DNA of 64,000 nt from Bondarzewia mesenterica. Taxonomy: Eukaryota; Basidiomycota; Agaricomycetes; Russulales; Bondarzewiaceae. The position numbers and the translations under genes were made by a program. Shown here in pieces: positions 1-11,039 of this stretch. A model generated the notes under the pieces. The model was not told the origin of the DNA, made no database searches, and saw nothing but the letters and a program-made list of their open reading frames with translations. The DNA lies in contig SGPL01000018.1 in NCBI GenBank assembly GCA_004802705.1, forward strand, positions 62,001-126,000, given 5' to 3'. The stretch's first letter is position 1. Each line of letters starts with the position of its first letter.

Positions 1-935
1 GGTCTGTCCTCCTGTCTTTTGCACGGCTTTTTTATTCTGAGACTCGCCGCCCAGGTGATGCTTCGGACGTCAAGCTTGCAGCCACATTCATTAAATACTC
101 GGATTATGTTGAGCTCTATTCGCTCATCGAATCTTCCAATACGTCGCATTCCGGTCTGAAGACACTTTCGCTGCTTCTTAGCTCTGAGTATTCCGCATGG
201 CAGTGGTATTCGTGCGTATTTATCTTTTGTTTTCAATATCCACGCCCTCATAGCGATGACATGTGATTTTAGTCCTATATTGACTTTTTTGACGATCCTC
301 ATCATCCCCTGCTCTCTCACTTTCTTGACTCTTCTGGTTCACCGCATCCGGCTTGCACGTGCCGCACAGCGCGATCGCGCTCCAGAAGACATTGTCAAGA
401 ATCTCCCGTGGAGAGTTTGGACCGGGAATGGTTGGGAAAAACACGAAGGAGTCATTCCAGGCAGGCCTCACCACCACCCTCTTCCTCCGCGAGATGCAGA
501 CCTCGAACTGGGGGAATCACCCGCTGAAGCTCCTTCTGCCATTCATGTGGATGATGACGAAGATGACCCTGCATGGTTCCAATCACAGGTCGAATGTGCT
601 ATATGTCTCGAAGAGTACGTCAAGGGCGATAGGGTGCGCGTATTGCCCTGCAAGCATATCTTTCATCTGGATGAAGTCGACGAGTGGTTGATTCATAGAA
701 GAAAGCTGGCAAGTCATGAACGATGATGCATACGATCTGTCATCCACTGACTTCTTGCGTCTAGTGCCCCGTCTGCAAAGCGGATGTAACACATCCACAC
801 CCTATTCCACCTCCTCATACGATTCCGCTATCGACCGAGCACGCATCTGATGCTCCACAGTCTTCATCGCCAGCAGAATCTCCTCCTGAAGCAACTGAGC
901 GGACTCCCCTGCTTCATGATAGCGCCTCAAGGTGA
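1..935 (+). CDS. RING-H2 membrane E3 ubiquitin ligase, 5' partial
   Basis: The reading frame is open from the first bases of the window, so the 5' end is missing. Exons are <1-211, 273-708 and 765-935, with the stop at 933-935. The first exon gives about 69 residues of probable lumenal sequence, followed by one hydrophobic membrane segment ([13 protein letters not shown] onward) and a cytosolic tail with a RING finger from about base 595: CAICLEEY, then PCKHIFH and finally CPVCKAD. Such proteins transfer ubiquitin to membrane or endosomal substrates. The join before CPVCKAD needs a GC-AG intron (709-764, donor GCAAGT); any nearby GT donor breaks the frame or deletes the first Cys. Oddly, the position that is normally the sixth zinc ligand (Cys two residues after the second His pair member) reads Glu in [12 protein letters not shown]. 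The tail ends [12 protein letters not shown]. The family is secure; substrate unknown. Confidence 0.85.
709..764 (+). other. GC-AG intron in the RING gene
   Basis: The intron begins GCAAGT, the usual form of a GC donor, and ends CTAG. It restores the RING sequence RRKL-CPVCKAD in phase 0. Confidence 0.75.
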
Positions 936-1178
936 TAATTACAAAAGAAGTTCCACTTTTTTTTTTGTACGATTGTTGTTAGCTATACCCGTGCTACCCG
1001 TTCGTCGATGTGGACGATGTGGTGCGTTCGAGGTGCTGTACGGTAATGCATGTTACTCTTTTATTGCTCCGAGGCTTCTAGGCCTTGGTATTTTGTATTC
1101 CAATTTTGGAACGTGGCGCGCTAGTCTCTCCCGACTGATGCCCGTCGGTTTCAGTTCCTTTCCGCATTTTTTTTACAG

Positions 1179-1681
1179 AGCTGGGTATCGTGGAATTTCC
1201 AGAAGTTTTCGCCCAAGGTCCAAATACAGGATGAACGCACCGTGCACCGTCATCATTTGTTCTATGCCCCTGTCTTATCCTCACCATTTGCCTACTGCGA
1301 CGACCTCAAAGCCCGCGGCGAGACAGAATGGAAGCAAGACACTGCTGATCCCTCTATTGTCTCAGTCGGAACCTTCCTTCCATATTTGGATCTGCTATCA
1401 AGTCCGAACGGATTTGCAACCTGCCATGGCCCTGCTCTTGTGGTTAAAGTTTGTAATACGCATTGCACCCTTGAGACTTGTTCTACTTTTCCAACTGAAT
1501 GATGTGAATGTCAGGCACTCCTAGTGCGAGTGAATGGTCTCATGCAGGTGCTACCTGAGCGAAAACAATTGGAAGTGTCCGGGCTAAGGGGGGTCTGGGA
1601 TGAGGTAAGACTTCTCATTTATTGTCTTCGCCTGTGCGGCGAACAATGCAGGCAAGCAGCCGGTTTCGAGTTCAGTACTAG
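1179..1681 (+). CDS. Unrecognised small gene, 5' end unresolved
   Basis: Three exons join in phase 0: 1179-1448, 1515-1604 and 1652-1681 (stop TAG 1679-1681), with introns of 66 and 47 bases bearing good GT and AG ends. They encode about 129 residues that read as real protein: stretches such as HRHHLFYAPVLSSPF and VSVGTFLPYLDLLSSP, ending SRFRVQY. No start codon could be joined; the exon may instead begin at 1155, and a further upstream exon may lie around 983-1032. I do not recognise the family. It lies 244 bases after the RING gene on the same strand and could be a separate gene or a decaying one. Confidence 0.45.
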
Positions 1682-1702
1682 TTCAGTCCAGTTGGGGGGC
1701 TA

Positions 1703-1727
1703 TTGCGCATCCATCGTAGATGCGCAA
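1703..1727. repeat. Short perfect inverted repeat
   Basis: Nine-base arms TTGCGCATC (1703-1711) and GATGCGCAA (1719-1727) flank a seven-base loop. No function is evident. Confidence 0.5.
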
Positions 1728-2140
1728 GTGCAGGGCACACAGGGACTATCGAGATCTGACGTTCGCCAGTCGCATTGTCACGCCAGTCGGAAGCCGGCGC
1801 GGTGTGCGGCAAGGGAAGGTGAGTCAGTCAAGGTGAGAGACAAGACGCCGAAATATTGTTCGAACTATGGTTCTTAAATCCGGGATTGAGTTCGCGCGTG
1901 GCGTTCCTTATGCATCGTTCTAACGCGCGAGATACTTAAATGCCTTTGGCGCAACGAGGCCAGGGCTGTTTCATGTCAATCCTTGCCCGCGTACCATATC
2001 GTAGTGCACCTTCGTTTGCTCGGCCCTGGTAAGTCCTCTACTCCGTTATTGTTGGGCACTTGTGATAATTCCGCCCTGTGACTATTGATCGCGAAATCGG
2101 GACAGTCTGATATCTGATTTCATTTCCCACTTTACAGGGA

Positions 2141-2147
2141 TATAAAA
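2141..2147 (+). promoter_or_regulatory. TATA box of the CCCH gene
   Basis: TATAAAA lies 68 bases upstream of the ATG at 2215, a plausible core-promoter position. Confidence 0.5.
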
Positions 2148-2214
2148 CCTACGCTTGGTCCATCGAATCGCCGTTTCTTCGACATAAAAGTTACTCTGTC
2201 AACAGTGTTTCAAG

Positions 2215-4179
2215 ATGCGAAAGCATCAGCAACAGTCCCTCGACGAACGGCGCCATAGTGAGTATTCCCTTTCGCATACTTTACTTGACTGGAGTGGCTT
2301 AGACGTGTTATAGCCAAGCCGTGTAGATTCTTTCAGAAAGGAACCTGCCCCCTCTCATCCGAGCATTGCCAATTCGCGCACGTGAAGGAGAGTGATCCTA
2401 TAAAAACACCCCGAGGGCCGATTCAGATGTGCAAGTATCGCCTCGCGGGAGGGTGTGGTGAGGGTGATCGCTGTCGTTACAAGCATACTTTCCCGGATCC
2501 CATGCAAGGTAAGATTTATCTCGGTATTGTGATCAGAATAATCACTCAATGTTGCTTCAAGAGAAAAAGTGGAGTGATATGCTCCATATCACCGTTAATT
2601 CACACTTTAATGGTGTTGATCCTGCGGAACTCACACCATGCAAGTACCTGTTCTATCACTTCGCTTCTCGATAGCTGAAGTCCTGCTCATAGATCCGTAC
2701 TCGCCTGCCTGCTTTCAAACACCGTTTCCGCGCACTCCCTCATACCGTGCCTCAGTCCCTCACCCCTACTCCCCGTCTTTCTATCCTCCGGCTCCTGCCC
2801 CCTCTCCGGTATCCGCCTCCTTCCGCAAAGTCTCTGTGCTAGACAGCGACACCGAGCTGGATGGCGATATTCCCTGTCTCGGATCTGCTTCTTCTCCCTC
2901 TGTTCAGTCAAGTTCTCTCGCCGACGTTGATGCCGATAGCCCGGATTCACCCCTCGATGACACGTACTCTTATTCCAACATGCAGAAGTCTGGATCCCCT
3001 GGCACTGGCCACTTTTACGGTACACCTTGGTCGCCTGAAGGGGTCTTCTGTAATCCTTTCTCACCTGGAATATATGGGTCACCCACCACGTATGTTCCCT
3101 TCTCGCCGGTTTCGTTCGGCGGGTATTTTGGTCCGTTGTCGCCAGTACCGGGTTTCCGCCCTTTGCAATTCAAGCGCAAGGCTAAAGCTTACAAGAGTAT
3201 GTCCTGTCTTCCGACCACTCATCTAGCCGACGCGTGCTGATTATATATTTCAGCCAAGCATTGCAAGTTTTTCAGGAAGGACGGACAATGTCCCAAAGGG
3301 GAGAAATGCACATTGTATGTTTCGACCCGATATGGTGCTTCTTGGCTGAGACATTCATAATTTGCTTTGCTAGCGTCCATGATCTGGCGTCCGTGCGCCC
3401 ACCTGCAACTCCCTCGTCTTCTCAATTCACACAGAAATCGCCAATAACACCTTCCTCCCAGAGTGACTCTCTACGGTACAAGCTTCCAAACAAACCTGTG
3501 TCAGATATCGACGAAAAGCATGCAAGGAATATATTTCCCATCACATGGCGAGTGGTTGGAGGAGGTGTAATGATGAGCGGACAAAGTAGGTGGACTTGCT
3601 AACTCATGTTCCAGGCGTTGGGCAAGTTGGATCGGTGCTGATTGGACATTGGGCTTCGAACAGGAGAAGTTTGTAAGAATTTCGCGGCTGGACAATGCCC
3701 CGACGGAGACGACTGCAGATTCATGCATCCCGAAGCAGGTGAGTGGTGACTTCATGCTCGCATCACCACCTTAAGCTCAGGCTTACCCCCTAATTGACGT
3801 CTCCGCAGAGGATGATCTTTTATCCCCGATCCCCGAGGAGCGGTATTCCGCCGAGTTTTTGGACGCCACAACGCCTCGAGGGCCGTCGTTTCTCCACGAG
3901 GACTCTTGTTCAACTCCACGGGAGAACAAGACTGGAAAGGTTAAACGTGGTAGCGTGCTCTCGATAACTATCCCAGAACCACCGCAGTATCTACCGGATC
4001 TGCCCTCGTTCATCATCCCTGGTGAGCGAACCGAAGTAGCGGAGGAGACCGAAGACCGTGATGGAAATGATGAAGAGGGCTTGTTGTCCCTTGCTCGCCC
4101 GCATTCGACGCCGCCGAGGTTATGGAATAGCAAGGCACCAAATCGGATTACGGTTGTAAGCTTTCCTTTGTCTTCGTAG
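2215..4179 (+). CDS. Protein with four CCCH zinc fingers
   Basis: Exons: 2215-2257, 2314-2508, 2693-3196, 3254-3314, 3374-3585, 3664-3738, 3809-4179; 486 residues. Two CCCH fingers lie near the N-terminus (CRFFQKGTCPLSSEHCQFAH and CKYRLAGGCGEGDRCRYKH), followed by a Pro/Ser/Tyr-rich linker with repeated FSP and YSP motifs. Further fingers follow at CKFFRKDGQC..CTFVH, whose last His is supplied by the next exon, and at CKNFAAGQCPDGDDCRFMH. The tail is acidic and Ser/Pro-rich. CCCH fingers of this spacing usually bind single-stranded RNA, so a role in mRNA processing or decay is inferred. All seven exons keep phase. The end is uncertain: an alternative intron from 4156 would exchange the last few residues. 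No orthologue name is assigned. Confidence 0.85.
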
Positions 4180-6474
4180 ACCCGTTGCTCACAAGTCAAC
4201 GTCCAGTTTTTCTTTGCTGAGAGCCCCTTCCCATGAATCTTTTGTGGCTTGCCTCCCCTGTTCCCGATCCCATGTCTTAATTTCTGCGTGTAGCAGTAGG
4301 CCATTGTAGTCTGTTTGATCGCTCCCCAGGCTCTTCAGGACTCTTTCTCTTCGCGTCGGTCCACAGTCTACTCAATTATGCTTCTGTATCTCTCCTTCGA
4401 ATCTTTGAGTCTCTTGAATAAGGACATTGGTTTGGACCATGCATAGGATATTTTGTTTGCGTTCTGTACGAGCACTACAGTACTACTTATACTTGACTCA
4501 CGAAAAGGGATAGAATCTGATTTGCATTGACGGGTCTCATACTCTCAATATCAATGCCGGTGGGCGTGAATTACAAAGTCAGCCGGCCCGGCCCGGCACG
4601 AGAGGCCTCCGAAGTGCAAGTCTCATTCAATTCCAACTCTCAATCAGTCTCGATCACAACACCAGCTTCGTTCTTGAATCTGCCTTGCGATTCTCAGCAG
4701 CAAAGTCAACAGCACTACCAGGGACACCAGGTGATTCTCCTTAGATAAGTCGTAGAACTGTCGCATGAATCCAGATGAATTCCCACTCTTGCCTCACTGC
4801 TGGATGTCGATGTGCGCAATCACTGCCAGCATGCCTGTACTTAGTCGTTTCCTAAACTCCTTCTGGCTCCCTCGATGCTTCCGCTCTTGATCGTAGCCTT
4901 TGGAATTTCAAGAAGCATGGGGTCTCGATCTATGTTGTGTTCAAGTACCACAGTCCGCATGACTTCGCGAAAGGACGGAAGGAGGATTTCTCATTTGGTG
5001 TGAGTTTATCGTATCCTTCTCTCATGCTATGGTTGTACCAAAAAATATTGTTTGGCTTGCCCGTTGAAACCGGTAAATCCTATTGGCCCGAGTTCAACTT
5101 TAAATGTCTCTGCATACATGCCTCATCCTAGCTCATCGCTCTGTGATACCATGGCCCGCAGTTGTAGAATCTCCTGCACGTATGTATCCCTCCCAGCGGA
5201 TCAAGGCTTTATACATAGCATTTAATTGACATATTCTCGCAGCTGGCTGTCGCGCTCGAAGATATAAGTTTCACCCGCCGTTTCCACCGTATATTGTCCA
5301 AGATACTTGGCAGGCGAGTTCATCGCGCGAGCATGACCTGCCTGACTCATTTTCATTTCAGAATGCATCACTGAATGTGCATCAGCGGCTCTTCGAAAAT
5401 GCGGCAAAGCTGGTTGGGAAGGAGACCGGAACATTTTGCTGTATAAGTAAAGCTGCGCGGATTTCAACACTTACGCCTGAGGCTGATCATCTGCAGGAAG
5501 GAAATTGAAGCCTACATTCCATCGACACATTAGTTCAAGGGTATACATCGCTGCATCTAAGTTGTGTGAGCCTCACGTATGATAATTACTGCGAGGTGCG
5601 TTATCTAAATCTCTGGCATAACATCAAAATGGGTGTATATATCTCACTGCGGTTACTCATGCATTCGTGTCTGATGGACTCGTAGAGATCCAATTCGCGT
5701 AATCACATCAGCTTCAGACAAGATTCACCAGAGCATGCAACACTAACTACTGGAGATTGAGATACATACTGGTAACAATACGTGATTATCCTATGTGATA
5801 GGCTAGCACTCCACAACCAACCACGGAACAAAGACCTGCATGGACTGGGGTTTGCGCCCTCCGACAGTCGCTCCCGGCGATCGAGGCTGTGTCAGTATCG
5901 ACGTTTCGAGCTTTCGTGTGTGCCCCGAATACTAGTGTTCTCTATTCTCCAGTATCCTGCTCTTCGGGATCTCAAGAGCCACCCATTTAGACTGTAGATC
6001 TCCATTCACGTCTCATTTCTTTGGGTCGGATTATATTGCTTCCCGCTGCCTTGGTTTTGGCAAGGGCGAATATCGTCGCAACGAGCCATGGCAGCGGTGC
6101 TCGACAAGATAAGATCTTCAGCCTCCCGACGGCTGCGCACCTGAAATCGGAGCCTTGGCGGCTTTGCATTCACGACGAGGGTCTTTGTTCCGCCTTCATT
6201 GAACTAATCATGCATTGTCCAGACTTTTCCATGCCTCAGCTTCGAAGAATAATACAGGTATGAACACCAAACTCCGCTCATTTGTATTAGATAGCTGTCA
6301 ACGCGGCCTCCGAGCGCAGTAAGTATGCACAAGCTGGCCAAGGAGTGCCGATCACCCCTTTTTCCGTGCTTCAAATACTTTATTTAAAAGAAACTTTTCG
6401 CTCACCTTTCCACCCACTTTCTTCATCCCTTTCTGTCTTTCCCGACTGGCCCCTGCTTGACCCATTTCCTGTCA
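4180..6474. other. Long intergenic region
   Basis: No gene could be built here. Short protein-like stretches occur on the + strand near 4863-5010 (frame containing VVFKYHSPHDFAKGRK) and 5250-5500 (frame containing NVHQRLFENAAKLVGK), which may be remnants of a decayed gene. An AGATAAG site lies at about 6107-6113, some 360 bases before the ferric reductase start. Confidence 0.4.
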
Positions 6475-8812
6475 ATGTCTTCAGCCGATACGTCGTCGAC
6501 AAACTCAGCCGCAGGCGGCGCATCCTCCGGTGATTCTGCAGGGCCAGCCACCAAAGAGTTTGACGACTCTACTTTCGTGTTCCACATCGACATCGTCCTT
6601 CTTTGTGTTTTTGGTCTCTATGTTCTCTTCACCCTTCCTCGCGCATTTGCTCGCATCTGTCGGACTTCCGAGCTGCGTGCTGGCCACCTGCTTCGGTCAG
6701 GCGGCAGTCATCGCATTGTTCCACTACCCTTGGGTTCTGCAGGAGATCTGCAACAGGTCAATGCAAGCCGCCCTGAATTGGACTCAGAATTGTCCCACTC
6801 ATACAACTCGCATGCTCACCTGGTGTCTAACCTTTCGGCCTCGGGGAAATCGCGCAAATATAACCCACCGCCTCGTGTTCCACGCTTGTCTACACTTATT
6901 CATCCCTTCATCGGTTACGCCCTTAACTACCGTGTCGCTCCTAGTATGTCGGTTGCAAAGCTCTTCATTTTGGCAGTTTACTTGGGCATCGTATTTTATG
7001 CCGCGTTCTATAAGTCAGACCCGTTCTCTGCTCCTATACGGGCGGGTTTCGTTGGTATGTCTCAGATTCCCATCGTCGTGGCGCTTGCTACGAAGAACAA
7101 TCTTTTGAGCTATCTATCGGGAACCGGATATGAGAAGGTGCGCTGCGTCGTTTATCACATAGATGATTTAAGTGATTTTGACTAGGTTCAACTCGTAGCT
7201 CAACTTCATCCATCGCTTCGGGGGGCGTCTTATTGCGCTAGGTGTCAATGTGCACGCCTTGGGCTATAGTATGTACTAAAGTTGCAATCCAATGCACTTA
7301 TCCAAATTGACCACCCCTATCTTCAGTCTACCAATGGTCAATTGCTGGCACAGTCATGGAAGAAATCAAAGCGCCGCCCATCCTTGCTGGCCTCGTTGGC
7401 CTCGCCGGCGTCGATCTCCTTGCGTTCTTCTCCATCCAGTTTGTTCGGCAAAGGTTCTACAATTTCTTCTTCATCTCACATATTGTTGGATTCTTCGTCT
7501 TCCTCATCGCTGTGTGTTCTTTTTCATCTCTTTTTTGATTGACAAGTTTCTCAGATTCTTTCATCAGGCTATCATACATTTCCCCGTCACTATTCCATAC
7601 TGCGCTGCCGCTTTCGCAGTGTATGGGTTTGATCACCTTCTTCGCGCGATCAAAACGCGCTTTGCGACCGGAACGCTAGTTGCTATCCCCGCTCTTGGAA
7701 GCACAGTCGTCTCTGTCCCTGACCTCGGACATGGATGGCGCGCCGGCCAGCACGTCCGTCTGCGTGTCGTCTCCCCTTCTGCGTCGTCTGCGCTCGGCCC
7801 TTTTGGATATTGTTGGGCCTGGCTCGTCGGTCGCGCCCGTCCATTCACCATCTCGACTGCCAGTGGAGGCGATGGCGGGTTGCAGTTGATCGTGAAGAAG
7901 AAGCATGGAGGCTGGACCGGTGATTTGTTCGATATGGCGCAAGTGCAGGACCGGGTTGCGGAAGATAAGTGGATGGACACAGAGAAAGGTGTTAGCACTG
8001 GTGGAAGTAGGGAAGTTCGCGTCATGGTTGAGGGGCCATACGGCAAGTCTTTAGTTTGTTTTCTGCAAGCGTGGTACGAGAGTCTGACGAGGGCGTACGA
8101 TGCAGGTGGACCCGGTTACACTCTTTTTGCATCCTACTCAGGTGCACTGCTCGTCGCTGGTGGTAGCGGTATAACGTTTGTGCTCTCCGTTCTCTCAGAC
8201 CTCCTCCAGAAGCATGAGGAAGGACGCAGCCGGCTGCGTGTCGTCCAGGTGGTTTGGTCCGTTGCCGATCCCTGTAAGTTTTTCACGTTCCTGTCATAAC
8301 GTCACCATGGCTCATCTTCAACTAACTTCTACATTCAGCCGCGCTCACGGCGCTTCTCCCGACCGTCGTGTCCTTCCTCCAGCCGCGTCCCTCCCCATAC
8401 GGCTCCCTCCAAGTGCGAATCGCTGTTCACTACACTCGTGCACCGCCTACTGGTTCTTTGGAGGCACTTTCCTCTTTGCCTCAGCCTGCGGGTCTCAACC
8501 TGTGCTCGGGACGTGCGAACCTGAGCATGTCACTTGCGGAGACTGCAGACGCTGTCCTGCTCGCTCAACCCATGTCATATAGCCGAGATGATGAAGGACG
8601 TTTCCTTCCCCCATCTGGTATCATTGTTGGAGTGTGCGGCCCAGTGGAGTTGGGAGATGAAGTTGGAAACGCTGTAGGAAATATGGATTGGAAAAAATGG
8701 AGGGAGGTTGGGGGTGTTGAGGCTTACGAAGAGTGAGTGTATTTTTGTGGCGATTGATTTATTGCGCGAACAGAAGGATACTAACCCCTCTTACAGGGTG
8801 TTCGGATGGTGA
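6475..8812 (+). CDS. FRE-type ferric/metalloreductase
   Basis: Exons 6475-7137, 7199-7268, 7354-7511, 7568-8042, 8106-8273, 8339-8732, 8797-8812; 647 residues. It is a plasma-membrane flavocytochrome that passes electrons from NADPH through FAD and two hemes to external Fe(III) or Cu(II). Several membrane helices are visible. The heme-binding histidines are FIHRFGG and VNVHALG, then the pair in FFFISHIVG and AAIIHFP, 14 residues apart as in the family. The FAD motif is RPFTIST, the NADPH loop LLVAGGSGIT, and the nucleotide-binding tail VGVCGPVE, ending EVFGW. Exon 4 joins exon 5 through a GC-AG intron (donor GCAAGT at 8043), the only join that gives EGPYG-GPGY. A heme oxygenase lies 3.7 kb downstream on the same strand, which fits an iron-acquisition role. 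The open frame extends upstream of 6475, but this is the first ATG. Confidence 0.93.
8043..8105 (+). other. GC-AG intron in the ferric reductase gene
   Basis: Donor GCAAGT, acceptor TGCAG. The nearest GT donor would give the wrong frame downstream, so the GC donor is required. Confidence 0.8.
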
Positions 8813-9180
8813 ACTAGTCGCTCGTTATCATGTGCAGTCTGGGGATTATCAGGCCGGTACTGTAAAGATCACCCAACACTCTGACAGATTAATTAAATAG
8901 AAAGGGACGGCAATGTTGCTCTGTGTCGGCAAACCCAGAGTCACAGTATTTGTAGAAAGGAGCGTTCAACATTATGAATGTGTGTCTCTAAATTCTCTGA
9001 AAATATAAGTAAACTTGATGCTGCAACTAGCACAAGCAACAAGTAGGACAGGACTAGGGTACGCAATAATAACTGACGGATGGGCAAGGCAGTTTCAGGG
9101 AAATAATGTAAGTACGACGAGACGTAAGATAGGAGCTTGGATCAGTCACTGAATACCTCGATCCCACGATCTGACAATGG
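8813..9180. other. Convergent intergenic region
   Basis: The 3' ends of the ferric reductase gene and the next minus-strand gene face each other here. Nothing else recognised. Confidence 0.6.
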
Positions 9181-10593
9181 TTAGTGATAGAACGACTCCT
9201 CATACGTAGGTAACTGAGCGACATCTCTCATAACAAGTTGGCCCACCTGTTCCCGCAGCCGGGCAAACTCAGCCACTAACCAAGCAATGTCAATATTCGC
9301 CCCTACAGGAGGACCTCCATCTAATGCCTCCGGATATCTGCTATCGGTCTCTTCCACGAGCTCTCCCGCTGAGGGTTGCGAGACAGCATCGGCTTGCACC
9401 GAAGCTGTCACCGAGATCTCTGAATTGTCGTTAGAGTCTTCGTTGGAACTTGTACCCGTCGCTGGCTCAGTATCCAGAGGTACGTGTGAGAGGATGCTAT
9501 CCAAACGATCCAGTTCTCTCTCTAGCGAAGTCACGCAATGAGCTGGGTCCGCTTCCGAATCAAGAATTGACTCCAGGTCTGATCGTGAAGGCATCCGGGC
9601 GTCGGTTTCAATCGAGCTCGAAGCCCGCCGTGTCCATTCTGTGTGCGACTTTGAGCTGCATGATCGTTCAAAGTGGTGACCGCCTGAGTGAGAGGAGACG
9701 CTCGAAATGATCTTCCAGCTCTCTGAGTCCGGGCTTGAACCCGACTTATCCCTGCCTGTAGTGAAGCTATCCGCCTGTGCAGTACCGCCTCATCATTCAA
9801 AGGCATCGGCCTCGCCATGGCATCCTGATCACCCTGACCGCGTCCTCGGCTCGAGTATGTGCATCGATCCACGTCATCCCGTGTCAGCATATTATTGTCA
9901 TACTCCGCGCCCGCGCGCGAGACGAGTGGGGTAGCCGAAGCCTGCGCTTCAGGCGAGGACTGCTGAACGACGTCGGTAACAGGCAGTAATTGGCTTGCCT
10001 GCACCTTTTCAAGTCAGGGGAGTCCGCACAATGTATATATTGTGGTTTTGCTTACCTCGTCACTGGGAACAACAATCCCGGCTTTGTTTGACTTGGATGG
10101 CTCAAAAGAAGATGCATACGAGTTATCAGAATTCGCGAGTTGTAGCAGTGGCTTTGATGCTGACGCTGTGACGGTCGGAGAGATGCTGCTCTTGGGCACT
10201 AATTTCTCTTCGGGTTGCAAACATGGATACCTATTCTCATGCTTTTCTCCGTCGAGCGGAGGTTCTGGGTTTAGATCTGCTCCGGTCATAAGTCCTTGTT
10301 CTACTACTTGCTGCAAGACACTTCTACATACCTGGGAACATCTCTCTCCCTCTCTCCAGTTTCATAGGAATCGATGGAGCTGGTAACAATGGATTGGCCG
10401 TAGATGGCACGGAGGAAGCAGAATGTCCCATAACCTCCGAGTTTTTGTCGGGTCTTAGACGTGATGGGTCGGGATTTGCAGCCCTGCTCGAAGGGCCAAG
10501 ATCGAAATCCGGTACTTTTGGCTCCCAGTCGCGTTTGACGAGACAAGGTAGGCAATTGCGAAACAAACTCGACAGAAAAGAGAGACACCCCAT
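9181..10593 (-). CDS. Unrecognised protein with Met-Gly-Cys N-terminus
   Basis: Exons in coding order: 10593-10332, 10279-10056, 10004-9839, 9788-9181; 419 residues. I do not recognise a domain. The first residues MGCLSFLSSLFRNCLPC resemble a dual acylation signal (N-myristoylation of Gly2 with nearby palmitoylated Cys), which would place it on membranes. The rest is mostly low-complexity Ser/Asp/Glu sequence with a short possible helix near the C-terminus (LVAEFARLREQVGQ), ending LPTYEESFYH. An upstream in-frame start at 10641 (MGDEID) would remove the acylation motif. The first intron was taken as 52 bases (10280-10331) because the alternative is only 21 bases. Residues across all three joins stay in one coherent frame. 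Confidence 0.7.
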
Positions 10594-11039
10594 TCTAGAC
10601 TGAATAACGTGCTTGAAAGGATAATCAATCTCGTCGCCCACCTCGTCTTGTTATACGAGGCGCCAACCTCAAACCTCCATCCATGATTTTACGGAGTGCG
10701 CCGCGTACTAACTGCGTGGACTGTCACCTGATCGAATGAAATCTGATCTCGGAACGCGTACCTCGTGTGTCGACGGGTTTAAGGAGCCTTCATGATTTAC
10801 AGCCTCGCGAACTTGGTACGAGGGCAGCGCATACCCACGTTTGAGTATCGTCGATGTCGATAACCAATCAGATGCCACCTATAACGTTCCGTGACAGCTG
10901 CGTGAGTGAATGGCCCCCTATCACGAAGATACAGATAGGAGTGCACATTGCATGAGTCACTCGAATGTATTGGCCGTACAACGAGAGTTAGAACAATTCC
11001 TCCGACAACAGTAGAACCAGCACCGATGGGTTGCAGGCG
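10594..11039. other. Intergenic region
   Basis: Probable promoter of the minus-strand Met-Gly-Cys protein gene. No feature recognised. Confidence 0.4.

Larger units (their letters stand above)
1682..2214. other. Intergenic, promoter side of the CCCH gene
   Basis: Holds a short hairpin (1703-1727) and a TATA-like box (2141-2147). No coding exon was recognised. Confidence 0.6.

Noticed and set aside
850..1524. Long plus-strand open frame of 224 codons
   Set aside because: It reads the unknown small gene and its introns in the wrong frame; the spliced frame starting 1179 is more coherent.
2633..2676. Possible extra zinc-finger fragment (TPCKYLFYHF) inside the second intron of the CCCH gene
   Set aside because: It has no further Cys or His ligands and ends at a stop, and the flanking exons already join in phase without it.
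10311..10331. A 21-base GT-AG intron in the Met-Gly-Cys protein gene
   Set aside because: Too short for normal fungal splicing; a 52-base intron from the same donor keeps the frame.
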